Of a DNA stretch of 59,413 nucleotides, positions 1-10,254 are shown piece by piece; the first letter of the stretch is position 1; every line of letters begins with the position of its first letter. Made by a program: the position numbers and the translations under genes. Below the pieces are notes generated by a model. It made no database searches. It was not told where the DNA came from and saw only the letters and a program-made list of their open reading frames with translations. Source of the stretch: Bacteroidota bacterium (lineage in GTDB: Bacteria; Bacteroidota; Bacteroidia; Chitinophagales; Chitinophagaceae); NCBI GenBank assembly GCA_013288745.1, contig JABDBG010000007.1:1-59413 (forward strand), in the 5' to 3' direction.

Positions 1-294
1 ATAGAGCCTTTTTACTACAATATCTTCCGGTAAGATGGCATTGATATGATAGACCGCTTTATCAAGCTCGGCTATATCTTTACTTTCAAGCAATTCTGAA
101 TCAAAATGAAAATAATTGCTCAACGCATGCACTCCTGCATCCGTCCTGGATGAACCGGTTAATGCAAACTCCTGTTTAAAATAAATGGCAAGTGCTTTTT
201 CGATCTCGCCTTGAATAGAATTGGCATTCTGCTGAATTTGAAAGCCTGCGTAGTTAGTTCCTTTGTAAAATAGTTCTATGAAGTAGCGTGACAT
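1..294 (-). CDS. truA: tRNA pseudouridine synthase A, N-terminal part (runs off the window)
   Basis: TruA isomerises uridine to pseudouridine at positions 38-40 of tRNA anticodon arms in the cytoplasm. The 98 codons visible begin MSRYFIELFYKGTNYAGFQ and contain the family signature SRTDAGVHA at residues 49-57, in which Asp52 is the catalytic aspartate of this superfamily. The start ATG lies at 294-292. The frame stays open to base 1, so the C-terminal part (roughly 150 residues in typical homologues) lies outside the window. The next gene on the same strand starts at 1103 and ends at 318, 23 bases before this start, so the two may be co-transcribed. The family call is secure because of the signature. 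Confidence 0.93.
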   Translation of the reverse strand, partial: MSRYFIELFYKGTNYAGFQIQQNANSIQGEIEKALAIYFKQEFALTGSSRTDAGVHALSNYFHFDSELLESKDIAELDKAVYHINAILPEDIVVKRLY

Positions 295-317
295 GAAAGC
301 AAGTTAGCAAGAAAATT

Positions 318-1103
318 TTAGTGGTTTGTCATTACCCTAAACCTGCTTATATAATAATCGTCGGTTAGCTGATCCTGTAAAGAATTAAAGTTCCCATCTG
401 ATACATGCGGATAGGCGGCATCAAAAAAATTGTATTTGCTTTCATCTTTTAAAAACAATACGCTCAGGTTCCTTATCTCATCTGTTGTAAAACATTTGTG
501 TTTAAATGCTCTTTCAGCTTCACTGATCATTTCCTGATCTTTTTTTGAGGATGCCATTTTTTTACGAAGCTCTAAAAAATCTTCGTTAGATGCTTCTTCT
601 TTGCAATTAGAGTTGTAGGTAAGCTGTACTTGTGGTTTCTCTTTTAATGACACAGCAATAGGTTTTGCTGTATTTTGATTTGGGTCAGCCGTTGCGTCAG
701 AAAGTAAAGCAGCAAAAGCATTTTCATTTACCTGGGGGGCAGGATTGTTCATATCGTGAGCTCCTGCCATTGTTATTCCTGAAGTTTGTAAATTGAATAA
801 GACCCACCCTCTTTGAGAGTTTTTTAAAAGATAGCCTATGTCTTTCTTGTCAACTTTACAATCGAAGCTCTGTAATATCCCGTCACTATTAGGGAATCCA
901 ACTTTTACTTTGTAACAGCCATCGCGTAATTTAGGAAGAATGACATAGCCCGAAGCTGATGAATTGTAGAACTGATCATTCAGTTTTACAAAAAAAGACT
1001 GATTCCCGTCTGCTTGTATATATATAAAGTGGGTTTGCTGTGCGATACTACTCTCACAGCAAAAAACAAAAAAAACAGCATAAATAAGGTTACGTATATC
1101 CAT
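318..1103 (-). CDS. Exported DUF4476-domain protein
   Basis: This is a 261-residue protein with an N-terminal signal peptide (hydrophobic residues 6-21, likely cleavage after SIA). Residues about 20-105 form a beta-rich stretch, followed by an Asn/Pro/Ala-rich linker. The C-terminal 90 residues are helical and fit the DUF4476 pattern seen in many Bacteroidota exported proteins: an F-L-x-L-R-K-K start, then a TTDEIR-type segment and a conserved FFDAAYP-type segment near the end. The function of DUF4476 is unknown. The gene precedes truA by 23 bases on the same strand and diverges from the M1 aminopeptidase gene at 1209. The domain assignment rests on remembered family pattern; the export call is firmer. 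Confidence 0.7.
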   Translation of the reverse strand: MDIRNLIYAVFFVFCCESSIAQQTHFIYIQADGNQSFFVKLNDQFYNSSASGYVILPKLRDGCYKVKVGFPNSDGILQSFDCKVDKKDIGYLLKNSQRGWVLFNLQTSGITMAGAHDMNNPAPQVNENAFAALLSDATADPNQNTAKPIAVSLKEKPQVQLTYNSNCKEEASNEDFLELRKKMASSKKDQEMISEAERAFKHKCFTTDEIRNLSVLFLKDESKYNFFDAAYPHVSDGNFNSLQDQLTDDYYISRFRVMTNH

Positions 1104-1208
1104 TTGCTTTACTAGTAACGTATTTATCTCAATTATGTTTTACGATTTACAGGAAATTTGAGGCTCATTTAACGTTTTGACACTTATTTTTACAGCTAAA
1201 CTTTATGT

Positions 1209-3653
1209 ATGAAGAAGCTTTTTATTCTACTGGCCTTTACTTTTAGCCTTTTTATTACCAATGCGCAACAAAACAAAACGGCGGCATGGGAAAATATATA
1301 CCGTGGCAGCGCTACCAAAATAAATGACCTTGTACACACTAAATTGGATGTACATTTTGATTACGACAAATCATGGCTATACGGAAAAGCATGGATAACA
1401 TTGCATCCGCACTTCTATTCAACAGACTCCTTAACACTGGATGCTAAAGGAATGGACATTAAGGAAGTATCTATAATAAAAGGTACAGACAAAAAGCCTT
1501 TGCGGTATACATACGATAGCCTTCAATTAAGAATTACGCTTGATAAGCTATATACAGCTGATGAAAAATACACTATCTACATCAGTTATACTTCCAAACC
1601 TAACGAACAGAAAACTCATGGCAGTGCCGCAATTACGGATACCAAAGGTTTATATTTTATCAATCCTAAAGGAGAAATTAAAGATAAGCCGACTGAAATA
1701 TGGACACAGGGTGAAACAGAATGCAATAGTGTATGGATGCCAACAATTGACAAGCCTGATCAAAAGTCAACAGAAGAAATTTATATGACGGTGCCCAGCA
1801 AATATGTTACATTAAGTAATGGCCTATTGATCAGTCAAACACCCAATAGTGATGGAACACGTACAGATTATTGGAAATTAGATCTGCCGCATGCTCCTTA
1901 TTTATTTTTTATGGGTGTCGGCGACTACGCCATTGTAAAAGATAAATACAAGGATAAAGAGGTGAGTTATTATGTTGAAAAGCAGTATGAATCTGTTGCC
2001 AGAAAGATATTTGGCAATACTCCTGAAATGATCGGCTTTTACGAAAAAATATTAGGTGTGCCCTATCAATGGCCAAAATATTCTCAAATAGTAGGTCGTG
2101 ATTTTGTGAGCGGTGCTATGGAAAACACAACGGCAACATTGCACCAGGAAAGCGCTTACCAAAATGCCCGGGAATTAACCGATGGCAATTCATGGGAAGA
2201 AGTAATTGCGCACGAATTATTTCATCATTGGTTCGGAGATCTTGTAACGACAGAAAGCTGGAGCAATATCACTGTTAATGAAAGCTTTGCTGATTATAGC
2301 GAATACTTGTGGGATGAATATAAATACGGAAAGGATGTTGCCGATGAACACAACCGTGATGCGATGGATGGTTATTTAAAAAATGCTGATGCCCCTAAAA
2401 AAGACCTCGTTAGATTTTATTATGGTGATAAAGAAGATGTATTTGATGTAGTAAGCTATAATAAAGGCGGGTGCATATTACATATGCTGCGCAATTACGT
2501 AGGTGATTCTGCTTTTTATAAATCACTGAATCTTTATTTAACCACCAATAAATTTAAAACAGGCGAAGCCGATCAATTGCGATTAGCATTTGAAGAAGTG
2601 ACGGGCGAAGACATGAACTGGTTCTGGAACCAATGGTATTATGGTAGTGGTCATCCAATTCTTACTATCAGTTATAGTTACGATGCAAGAAATACTGCCT
2701 ATGTATACATAAAACAAAAGCAGCAAAGTGCACAGCCATTTACATTGCCGATCGCCATCGATTTGTATGTAGGTAAAGATAAGATCCGTAAAAAAGTATG
2801 GATAAAGAATTGGGCCGATACATTTGTATTCCATTTAAATGCGCTTCCTGATCTTATTAATGTAGACGCTGATAAAATATTGCTATGTCAAAAAACGGAT
2901 AATAAAACTGCTGCCAATTATATTTTTCAATATAAAAATGCACCCAATTATTTAGACAGGTTAGAAGCATTGAATTATTTCGATTCTACAAGTATGCCAC
3001 AACTTGCATTAGGACTAACTGATAAATACGCAGGGTTACGCACGCTAACCATCAATAAATTAGCTGCTCAAAAATCACCGCCAAACGAAACGGTTATTGA
3101 GGATATAGAAAAAATGGCCGGCACAGAAAAAGATAAAAAAGCAAAAGCAGCAGCCATTCTATTTTTAGTACAAACTGGTAAACCTACTTACCTTAATATC
3201 TATACAAAAAATGTTACCGATTCTTCTTATACGGTCGCCGGCGCTGCATTACAGGGATTAACAGCCTTGAAACCGGATAAAGCTTACGATCTTGCTAAAC
3301 AATACAGTGCAGATGCTAAAGGCGCTTTAGGTGATGCGGTTACTGCTATTCTTATAAAAAATGCCAAAGAAGAAGATATCGATATCGTCGCTGATCATTA
3401 TAACGCTTTACCTCCCGGACAAGATAAATATGACATGACAAAAACATTCTGCGATTATCTTTCAAAAATTAAAGACACTGAAAAAATAAAAAAATCGATT
3501 GATTATGTTATATCATTCAGTCAGGCTATTCCTGCACAATACAGAGTATTCACAGATAAAAAAATAAAAGCGGCTTTGGATAAAATAGGAGATGCTAAAG
3601 GCCAGGAGATCAAAGATTATATTACTACTAATTTCAAATTCAATACACCTTAG
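1209..3653 (+). CDS. Secreted M1-family zinc aminopeptidase
   Basis: An 814-residue zinc metallopeptidase that should remove N-terminal residues from peptides outside the cytoplasm. A signal peptide (MKKLFILLAFTFSLF..., cleavage near NAQ) opens the protein. The N-terminal beta domain spans about residues 40-240. The substrate-recognition motif GAMEN is at residues 302-306, the zinc motif HELFH at 335-339 and the third zinc ligand Glu358 in NESFAD, which gives the HExxH-x18-E spacing of family M1. A C-terminal alpha-helical region completes the usual length. The start ATG directly precedes the signal peptide. A strong terminator hairpin follows 20 bases after the stop. The gene is transcribed alone and divergently from the DUF4476 gene. 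Substrate preference cannot be read from the sequence. Confidence 0.95.
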   Translation: MKKLFILLAFTFSLFITNAQQNKTAAWENIYRGSATKINDLVHTKLDVHFDYDKSWLYGKAWITLHPHFYSTDSLTLDAKGMDIKEVSIIKGTDKKPLRYTYDSLQLRITLDKLYTADEKYTIYISYTSKPNEQKTHGSAAITDTKGLYFINPKGEIKDKPTEIWTQGETECNSVWMPTIDKPDQKSTEEIYMTVPSKYVTLSNGLLISQTPNSDGTRTDYWKLDLPHAPYLFFMGVGDYAIVKDKYKDKEVSYYVEKQYESVARKIFGNTPEMIGFYEKILGVPYQWPKYSQIVGRDFVSGAMENTTATLHQESAYQNARELTDGNSWEEVIAHELFHHWFGDLVTTESWSNITVNESFADYSEYLWDEYKYGKDVADEHNRDAMDGYLKNADAPKKDLVRFYYGDKEDVFDVVSYNKGGCILHMLRNYVGDSAFYKSLNLYLTTNKFKTGEADQLRLAFEEVTGEDMNWFWNQWYYGSGHPILTISYSYDARNTAYVYIKQKQQSAQPFTLPIAIDLYVGKDKIRKKVWIKNWADTFVFHLNALPDLINVDADKILLCQKTDNKTAANYIFQYKNAPNYLDRLEALNYFDSTSMPQLALGLTDKYAGLRTLTINKLAAQKSPPNETVIEDIEKMAGTEKDKKAKAAAILFLVQTGKPTYLNIYTKNVTDSSYTVAGAALQGLTALKPDKAYDLAKQYSADAKGALGDAVTAILIKNAKEEDIDIVADHYNALPPGQDKYDMTKTFCDYLSKIKDTEKIKKSIDYVISFSQAIPAQYRVFTDKKIKAALDKIGDAKGQEIKDYITTNFKFNTP

Positions 3654-3673
3654 TTCACGAAAAATACAATTTC

Positions 3674-3700
3674 ATCCCGGCAGCTTGCCGGGATTTTTTT
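3674..3700 (+). terminator. Rho-independent terminator after the M1 aminopeptidase gene
   Basis: Perfect 9-bp stem (ATCCCGGCA with TGCCGGGAT, loop GCT), followed by a run of T. It lies between the stop at 3653 and the next start at 3726. Confidence 0.88.
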
Positions 3701-3725
3701 ATCTTTATTTCTTAAGCAGATCAAT

Positions 3726-4886
3726 ATGTATTCATCAACACTTCGCGCATTGCAATTATATTGCTCTATGCTATTGGTAGCATTTTGCCTTATTACAACA
3801 ACTCTTGCTCAACAGCAAACAGATCCAAATATTAAGGGGCTGAAATTATTAGGCCAATACATCATCCCATTAAATTTTGTTTATAACAATACGGTTGTTG
3901 GAGGTTTATCGGGCATTGATTATGATACGTCCAGTAAATTATATTATATCATAAGCGATGACAGAAGTGATAAAAACCCTGCACGATTTTATGTAGCTAA
4001 AATATTTTGCACTCAAAACGGAATTGATAGTTTTCATTTTGTTGATGTAAAAACTATGTTGCAATCCAATGGAAAGGTTTATCCGAATGGGAAACAAGAT
4101 CCTTACCATACGCCGGATCCGGAAGCAATGCGATATGATCCGATCAGTAAAAAATTGGTTTGGAGCAGTGAAGGCGAAAGAATTGTAAATGCAAATGATA
4201 CGGTGTTAGAAGATCCGACTGTCATCAGTGTTACTCCCAACGGTAATTTTATTGATAGCTTTATTATTCCTGATAATTTAAAAATGCAGGCAATAGAAAA
4301 AGGGCCAAGACAAAATGCTGTATTCGAAGGATTGACTTTTGCTGATAATTATAAAACGGTTTTTGTGAGTGTCGAAGAGCCCTTATATGAAGATGGGCCA
4401 AGGGCAGACCTTACAGACAACAATACATATACGAGGATCTTAAAATTTGATATGGACAGCAAAAAAACTATTGCACAATATGCGTATAAAATATCACCGA
4501 TCCCTTTTCCCGCAAATCCTGCCGGTGCATTCAAAATGAATGGCATTCCTGATATATTAACTATTGGCGATAACAAATTATTATTAATAGAACGCTCCTA
4601 TTCTACCGGAAGACTTGGTTGTTCAATAAGATTATTTACTGTTGATCTAAACGGCGTTACTGATATTAGCCACATTCCATCTTTAACAAAAACAGTTAAA
4701 CCATTTATACCTGCAACGAAGAAGTTACTATTAGATATGGGTAGCCTTGGTATTTATATTGATAATATCGAAGGTGTAACATTTGGGCCAACACTACCAA
4801 ACGGACATAAAACATTGTTGTTTATTGCTGATAATAATTTTAATCCATTTCAAAAAACACAATTGCTATTGTTTGAAGTAGACTAG
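3726..4886 (+). CDS. Secreted esterase-like/phytase-like beta-propeller protein
   Basis: A 386-residue exported protein. The N-terminus carries a signal peptide (hydrophobic residues 13-28, cleavage near TLAQQ). The body matches the 'esterase-like activity of phytase' family (PF13449 type): a GLSGIDYD strand near residue 60, the SDDR turn, a DPEAMRYD segment, a 'VFEGLTF' strand and a closing 'NIEGVTFGP ... FIADNNFN' strand. Members are predicted calcium-binding beta-propellers, and their substrates are mostly not established. The ATG at 3726 was used; an ATG 14 codons later would also leave a signal peptide. The convergent VOC gene ends only one base after this stop. Family assignment is good; the enzymatic role is inferred. 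Confidence 0.85.
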   Translation: MYSSTLRALQLYCSMLLVAFCLITTTLAQQQTDPNIKGLKLLGQYIIPLNFVYNNTVVGGLSGIDYDTSSKLYYIISDDRSDKNPARFYVAKIFCTQNGIDSFHFVDVKTMLQSNGKVYPNGKQDPYHTPDPEAMRYDPISKKLVWSSEGERIVNANDTVLEDPTVISVTPNGNFIDSFIIPDNLKMQAIEKGPRQNAVFEGLTFADNYKTVFVSVEEPLYEDGPRADLTDNNTYTRILKFDMDSKKTIAQYAYKISPIPFPANPAGAFKMNGIPDILTIGDNKLLLIERSYSTGRLGCSIRLFTVDLNGVTDISHIPSLTKTVKPFIPATKKLLLDMGSLGIYIDNIEGVTFGPTLPNGHKTLLFIADNNFNPFQKTQLLLFEVD

Positions 4887-4887
4887 T

Positions 4888-5382
4888 TTAGCTTTCTACT
4901 TCCGTTAAAAGATCTTCCAGATCCAGCGCAGCTGTAAACATTTCTATAGAACCATCCGGTTTTTGCGGCCATTGATCCATTGGCCTGTCCCAATATAATT
5001 CAACGCCATTACCATCCGGATCATTTAAATAAATTGCTTGGGAAACACCATGATCACTAGCGCCTGTTATGGGATAATAAGCCCTACGTAAACGGTCGAA
5101 AATAACGGCCAGGTCTTTTCTTGTCGGATATAAAATAGCAGTATGGTACAACCCCACAGTATTAACAGGCGCTGGAGGCAAGCCTTTGCTATGCCATGTA
5201 TTTAAACCGATATGATGATGGTAACCGCCTGCAGAAATAAAAGCAGCCTGTGTTCCATAAACCGCCATCACTTTAAAACCAAGCAAGTCGCGATAAAACT
5301 CCAATGATTTTTCTATATCAGAAACTTTTAAATGTACATGGCCTATCCTTGTTTGTGCAGGAACTATATATTGATCACTCAT
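4888..5382 (-). CDS. VOC-family (glyoxalase/extradiol dioxygenase-like) enzyme
   Basis: A 164-residue cytoplasmic protein of the vicinal-oxygen-chelate superfamily. Two beta-alpha-beta-beta-beta modules are seen. The first opens with GHVHLKVSDIEKSLEFY (His15/His17 in the usual metal-ligand position). The second has LYHTAILYP and the closing strand NGVELYWDRP, which provide the second His and a Glu. The sequence looks most like the N-terminal half of CatE-type catechol 2,3-dioxygenases of Firmicutes, but those are about twice as long, so a ring-cleavage activity is uncertain. The gene stands alone on the minus strand; its stop lies one base from the convergent 3726-4886 gene. The substrate is unknown. 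Confidence 0.8.
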   Translation of the reverse strand: MSDQYIVPAQTRIGHVHLKVSDIEKSLEFYRDLLGFKVMAVYGTQAAFISAGGYHHHIGLNTWHSKGLPPAPVNTVGLYHTAILYPTRKDLAVIFDRLRRAYYPITGASDHGVSQAIYLNDPDGNGVELYWDRPMDQWPQKPDGSIEMFTAALDLEDLLTEVES

Positions 5383-5410
5383 AATAAATATTTGTTACTT
5401 CAAGTTACAT

Positions 5411-5441
5411 AAAAAAAACGCATAGTTCTAAGCTATGCGTT
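5411..5441 (-). terminator. Rho-independent terminator after the MuiA-like gene
   Basis: On the minus strand a 9-bp stem (AACGCATAG with CTATGCGTT, 7-base loop) is followed by a run of T. It lies 30 bases after the stop of the 5471-7087 gene. Confidence 0.8.
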
Positions 5442-5470
5442 GGGTAAGTTGCTCTCTTTTTATATAGCTC

Positions 5471-7087
5471 TTAATTCAGGTCTACTATTTTATCTTTTGG
5501 ATACTTAACACTGTAACTCAATCTTATCTTCTTCACTTCACCTGCCGCAAGTTTTAGGTTCCAAGTTATTTCGCCGGTTTCCGCGTTAACAATAGCATTA
5601 TCGCTTTCTAACAATGCTACTTCGATATCTTTATTTTGAGAAACAGGATACTGATCTTTTACTGAAATATCGATCGCATCTTTTTTATTGTTTTTTACAG
5701 TTACCTCATAAGTGAATATTTGTTTTTTGTTAGATCCTAAGAACTTAACACTACTATAGTCTAGCAATTTCTCTCTTGTTACTACTACCCTTTTATCAAC
5801 ACCCATTGTCAATTTCAGCGTATCCTCTGTTGAAGCCGGATCGATGAATGATTTGCCGATATACGTTCCTTCGAAAATGATATTGGCTTCACCCGATAGC
5901 AGGTTTAATTTTTGCCAATCAGGGATCTGTGCCAGTAAGAATGCCTGTTCATCAACTTTAGGTGCTGTATAAAATTTATAGCTGGCCGGCACATTGTATT
6001 TTTTTAAGATAGCAGTCTGTGCTTTTCCATTAGTAGGCACATCATAAGGCAGATCAATATCAAAAGTTACATTTAATTCTTTATCCGCTATTGTTGTATG
6101 TTCGTCTAATCCGGGAGCAGCTTTCTTTTCAGGAGATGCTGCCGGCAGATCATCTTTCAGGTCTTCCGTATTACCTGAAGCCCTGCTTGCCATAACATAA
6201 GAAACAATTACGGGTTCCGAATAATTCACAAACCACGGATCTAATATAGGCGCATTGCCTGACTCGTTCGGTTCTGAGGTTGATAAACTCAGTTTAACCT
6301 GTTTCCAATCGATACCGGTTGTCTGATAAATTTTTGCGCGATAGATTATCTGCAAGGGAGCACTTATATTATCAGCCTTAAGATCATAGAACGGCTCCCA
6401 ATAGGCGTTTTGTGTGATGTAAGAAATAGTAAAATCGTACCTGCCTGCTGCTGCGCAATTCAACTGCAACATTAGCTTGCCCATCTGCTTGGTATTTTTC
6501 TTTTCTTCTTCGGCTATCTGATCATTTAATTTATTTACAATGTCTGATAATTTTACTTGTTTATCAGTTAATCCATCTAATTCATTTTGTAGTGAAATTG
6601 ATTTGGCTTCATAATAATTCATCAGCTTTGTTAATTCTGCAACACTTACGCCTGTTTGAGGGCCTTTGATATCCCTGTTCGATTTTAATACATTCAATAA
6701 ATCATTCAAAATATCAATATTGGTTTTTACTTTACTTAAACTTTTATTTACTTTTTGAACAGAGTCTTCAAGAAATTTTATTTCAGGTGTTTTAATTTCG
6801 TCCTGTAAATTATCTGTGGCAAATTCAACACCCATAATAGTTACATTACTTCCGCAGTTTACTTGAATACTATTAATATCTACACTGTTGCTGATATTAC
6901 TGATCGTTAGTTCGCTATTGCCTTCCGTTACATCAGCTTTGGCAATGTGCGTCATTGCGGCGCCAACTTTATATATCATTACTGTGGTGAGTGTGGCTTT
7001 TACTTTATTAGTATTATCGCCGTTTGTTGCATTGGCTGCTGTATAACTGCCTATTAGCGTTACAAGCAAGAGGATATATTTTTTCAT
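5471..7087 (-). CDS. Exported DUF4139 (mucoidy inhibitor MuiA-type) protein
   Basis: A 538-residue protein with a signal peptide (MKKYILLLVTLIGSYTAANA). Residues about 28-115 form the N-terminal DUF4140 domain. A coiled-coil region follows at about 105-210 (repeated K/N/L/E heptad-like pattern). The C-terminal DUF4139 domain begins around 'ISYITQNAYWEPFYDLKAD' and ends with 'GEITWNLKLAAGEVKKIRLSYSVKYPK'. This is the MuiA family, whose molecular role is unclear. A linker rich in Ala, Pro and Asp (about residues 305-330) interrupts the domain. The gene has its own terminator downstream. A gcvP terminator lies between it and gcvP, so it is probably monocistronic. Confidence 0.85.
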   Translation of the reverse strand: MKKYILLLVTLIGSYTAANATNGDNTNKVKATLTTVMIYKVGAAMTHIAKADVTEGNSELTISNISNSVDINSIQVNCGSNVTIMGVEFATDNLQDEIKTPEIKFLEDSVQKVNKSLSKVKTNIDILNDLLNVLKSNRDIKGPQTGVSVAELTKLMNYYEAKSISLQNELDGLTDKQVKLSDIVNKLNDQIAEEEKKNTKQMGKLMLQLNCAAAGRYDFTISYITQNAYWEPFYDLKADNISAPLQIIYRAKIYQTTGIDWKQVKLSLSTSEPNESGNAPILDPWFVNYSEPVIVSYVMASRASGNTEDLKDDLPAASPEKKAAPGLDEHTTIADKELNVTFDIDLPYDVPTNGKAQTAILKKYNVPASYKFYTAPKVDEQAFLLAQIPDWQKLNLLSGEANIIFEGTYIGKSFIDPASTEDTLKLTMGVDKRVVVTREKLLDYSSVKFLGSNKKQIFTYEVTVKNNKKDAIDISVKDQYPVSQNKDIEVALLESDNAIVNAETGEITWNLKLAAGEVKKIRLSYSVKYPKDKIVDLN

Positions 7088-7140
7088 ATTAATTGTTTTT
7101 TATGTGATGCAAAAACAAAATGCATTACATAAGCAACAAT

Positions 7141-7184
7141 AAAAAAACCTTCCTTTAAACTCTTAAATAACAGTTAAAGGAAGG
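7141..7184 (-). terminator. Rho-independent terminator after gcvP
   Basis: Minus-strand hairpin with an 11-bp perfect stem (CCTTCCTTTAA with TTAAAGGAAGG at 7148-7158 and 7174-7184, 15-base loop), followed by seven T. It lies about 70 bases after the gcvP stop. Confidence 0.85.
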
Positions 7185-7252
7185 TATGCCGTTGAAGTGA
7201 GTGACACAACAATGCTGATCAAAGCGATGCTGCCGGTCAAAAATAAAAAATA

Positions 7253-10120
7253 TTATTGCGTTACATAAGCTTCTGTTGGTTCGCAGGTACATATCAGGTG
7301 CCTGTCGCCATATGTATTGTTAACACGACTTACGCTTGGCCAGAATTTATTTTCTTTTACGAAGAACAACGGATAAGCCGCTTCTTCTCTTGTGTAAGGA
7401 TGCTCCCACTCGTTATTGCAGATGATGTATTGCGTATGTGGGGCATTTTTTAACAGGTTATCTTTTGCATCAGCAACACCGCTTTCTATGGCTTTTATTT
7501 CCAGGTAGATGCTGATCATCGCATCACAGAAACGATCTAACTCGGCTTTGTCTTCACTTTCTGTTGGTTCGATCATTAATGTTCCTGCAACCGGGAAAGA
7601 CAATGTTGGTGCATGAAACCCGTAATCCATCAATCTTTTAGCCACGTCTTCAGCCTCGATTCCTGCGCTGTTTTTAAATGGTCGTAAGTCTACAATAAAT
7701 TCATGTGCCGCCGTACCGTTCTTTCCGGTGTATAATATCTTGTAATATTTTTCCAGTCTTGCTTTCATGTAGTTCGCATTCAGTATCGCAAATTCAGTTG
7801 CTTTGCGAATTCCGTTCGCTCCTAATAATTTAATATATGCATAGCTGATCAATAAGATACTTGCACTTCCATAAGGAGCTGCACTGACTGCATGAATATT
7901 CGTTGTTTGAACATCAAGGTTTACATGTCCGGGTAAAAAAGGAACTAATTGTTTTGCTACACAGATTGGGCCAACACCCGGACCGCCACCCCCATGAGGA
8001 ATAGCAAAAGTTTTATGCAAATTCAAATGGCAAACATCTGCGCCAATTAAACCCGGACTGGTTAAACCAACCTGTGCATTCATGTTGGCGCCATCCATAT
8101 AAACCTGTCCGCCATATTGATGAATAATATCGCAGATCTCTTTGATACTTTCTTCAAACACGCCATGTGTAGAAGGATAAGTAACCATCAGAGCCGCAAG
8201 GTCATCTTTATGTTCAAGCGCATGTGCTTTAAGATCTTCTACATCAATATTTCCCGCATCATCACATTTTGTAACAACTACTTTCATCCCTACCATCACT
8301 GCACTTGCCGGGTTTGTACCATGCGCACTAATTGGAATTAGTACCACATTTCTATGGCCTTCATTCCTTGATTCGTGGTAAGCGCGTATCGTTAATAAAC
8401 CTGCATACTCACCTTGCGCCCCACTGTTAGGTTGTAGCGATGTTGCTGCAAAGCCTGTTATCTTGCTTAAATAATTTTCTAATTCTTTGATGATATGTAA
8501 ATAACCTTCGGTTTGATCGGTTGGTGCAAAAGGATGTAGTTTACTAAACTCCGGCCAGCTAACAGGGATTAATTCTGTTGCTGCATTCAATTTCATTGTG
8601 CAACTGCCCAAGCTAATCATTGATGTATTTAAGCTCAGATCTTTATTTTCTAAAAATTTAAGGTAACGCATCATCTGGCTTTCACTATGGTGCGTGTTGA
8701 ATACTGAATGGGTTAGATATTTTGAAGTACGGACCAATACCGCCGGAAAGCCTAATTCGTCAATGACAGGTGGTTTGTTTTCTGTTTTCGTTTTGCCGAA
8801 TACTTTTGCGATCGCAGTTATATCATCTAAACTTGTTGTTTCATCTAAATTAATTCCAACAGTTCCATCTTTGAAATAATTGAAATTCATTTCATGTTGC
8901 TCTGCTGTTGCTTTTAATTTCGCAACATCCGTCACTTTTATTTTTAGTGTATCGAAATACGTAGTATTGATCTGTTCAATACCTAAAGCTTTTAATTCGA
9001 TCGCTAAATTTTGCGCAAGAATATGTGTTCTCTTTGCTATTGTTTTTAATCCGGCTGCGCCGTGATACACTGCATACATTGCGGCCATATTGGCTAACAA
9101 TGCCTGCGCTGTACAAATATTGCTCGTTGCTTTTTCTCTTCTGATATGTTGCTCGCGTGTTTGCAAAGCCATACGCAGACAGCGATTACCTTGTGCATCA
9201 ATGCTTACGCCGATAATACGGCCGGGGATATTTCTTTTAAATTCATCTTTAGTTGTAAAGAATGCCGCATGCGGACCACCAAAACCCATTGGCACGCCAA
9301 AGCGTTGTGAATTACCTATGGCAACATCAGCACCCAATTCGCCAGGAGGGGTTAATAATGTTAGTGCTAACAGATCTGTCGCCATTACAACCATCGTATT
9401 TACAGCGTGTGCTTTTTCGATGAACTCACGGTAATCAATAACTGCACCATCACTGTTTGGATATTGTACAATTGCACCGAAGTATAATTCGTTTAATGTA
9501 ACGGCTTTAAAATCGCCAAATACTAATTCAATACCGATCGGTGTTGCTCTTGTAATTAAAACGTCTTTTGTTTGTGCAAATACTTTTTCGTCAACAAAAA
9601 ATTTCGGCGCCGTAATATCATCATGATTTCTGTTCTTGTGATTGAATAACATTGTCATCGCTTCTGCTGCTGCAGTACCTTCATCCAATAAACTGGCGTT
9701 AGCAATAGGCAGACCTGTTAAATCACTTACCATTGTTTGGTAATTCAATAAACTTTCCAAACGGCCCTGTGCAATCTCTGCCTGGTAAGGTGTGTATTGC
9801 GTGTACCATCCCGGGTTTTCAAAAACATTTCTTAAAATGACACTTGGTGTTATGGTATCATTATATCCTTGTCCGATATAACTTTTAAAAACTTTATTTT
9901 TCGAAGCAACTTTTTTTAATTCGGATAGATATTGAAATTCGCTGATCGCAGCGGGTACTTCCAGGTCTTTTTTAATTCTTATCCTATCAGGAATTGTTTT
10001 GCTGATGAGTTCTTCTAATGAAGTAACACCAACAGTCGCCAACATCTCTTTTGCATCCTGCTCATTTGGACCAATATGTCTTTCTGAAAATTCATTCTGT
10101 TGCTGTCCGAAAATATCCAT
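7253..10120 (-). CDS. gcvP: Glycine dehydrogenase (decarboxylating), P-protein of the glycine cleavage system
   Basis: A PLP enzyme that decarboxylates glycine and passes the aminomethyl group to the lipoyl arm of GcvH. The 955-residue chain is a single-polypeptide P-protein with both halves. It begins [18 protein letters not shown], the typical N-terminus. The PLP lysine is Lys703 in [16 protein letters not shown]. The C-terminal half has the [12 protein letters not shown] and [10 protein letters not shown] segments. The ATG at 10120 was chosen because the RHIGP start lies 15 codons after it; a longer in-frame start at 10204 would add 28 residues unlike the family. The gcvT and gcvH genes are not in this window. 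A terminator follows, and the start faces the divergent gene at 10255. Confidence 0.96.
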   Translation of the reverse strand: MDIFGQQQNEFSERHIGPNEQDAKEMLATVGVTSLEELISKTIPDRIRIKKDLEVPAAISEFQYLSELKKVASKNKVFKSYIGQGYNDTITPSVILRNVFENPGWYTQYTPYQAEIAQGRLESLLNYQTMVSDLTGLPIANASLLDEGTAAAEAMTMLFNHKNRNHDDITAPKFFVDEKVFAQTKDVLITRATPIGIELVFGDFKAVTLNELYFGAIVQYPNSDGAVIDYREFIEKAHAVNTMVVMATDLLALTLLTPPGELGADVAIGNSQRFGVPMGFGGPHAAFFTTKDEFKRNIPGRIIGVSIDAQGNRCLRMALQTREQHIRREKATSNICTAQALLANMAAMYAVYHGAAGLKTIAKRTHILAQNLAIELKALGIEQINTTYFDTLKIKVTDVAKLKATAEQHEMNFNYFKDGTVGINLDETTSLDDITAIAKVFGKTKTENKPPVIDELGFPAVLVRTSKYLTHSVFNTHHSESQMMRYLKFLENKDLSLNTSMISLGSCTMKLNAATELIPVSWPEFSKLHPFAPTDQTEGYLHIIKELENYLSKITGFAATSLQPNSGAQGEYAGLLTIRAYHESRNEGHRNVVLIPISAHGTNPASAVMVGMKVVVTKCDDAGNIDVEDLKAHALEHKDDLAALMVTYPSTHGVFEESIKEICDIIHQYGGQVYMDGANMNAQVGLTSPGLIGADVCHLNLHKTFAIPHGGGGPGVGPICVAKQLVPFLPGHVNLDVQTTNIHAVSAAPYGSASILLISYAYIKLLGANGIRKATEFAILNANYMKARLEKYYKILYTGKNGTAAHEFIVDLRPFKNSAGIEAEDVAKRLMDYGFHAPTLSFPVAGTLMIEPTESEDKAELDRFCDAMISIYLEIKAIESGVADAKDNLLKNAPHTQYIICNNEWEHPYTREEAAYPLFFVKENKFWPSVSRVNNTYGDRHLICTCEPTEAYVTQ

Positions 10121-10254
10121 AGTTGCTGTTTTATTTACCTGAAACCGGCGTGGAAGTCTGTATTCCTGCAAATTTAAGTCAAACGCAAGAAGATTTAAAA
10201 CCAATATCTTTGTTACTTTGTATCTGTGGAAAAGTATGGGATAAATATATAATT
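10121..10254. promoter_or_regulatory. Divergent promoter region between gcvP and the YkgJ-type gene
   Basis: This 134-base gap serves two outward-facing genes. A plus-strand TATCTTTG at 10205-10212 exactly fits the Bacteroidota -7 box TAnnTTTG, though no clear -33 TTG stands at the right distance. On the minus strand TAAATTTG (10176-10169) also fits TAnnTTTG, with a T-rich -33 candidate about 20 bases upstream. No glycine-riboswitch-like structure was recognised before gcvP. Confidence 0.4.

Noticed and set aside
7253-10204. Longer GcvP start at 10204
   Set aside because: The extra 28 residues are unlike the family, and the stretch contains the divergent promoter region; the conserved MDIFGQQ...RHIGP start is at 10120.
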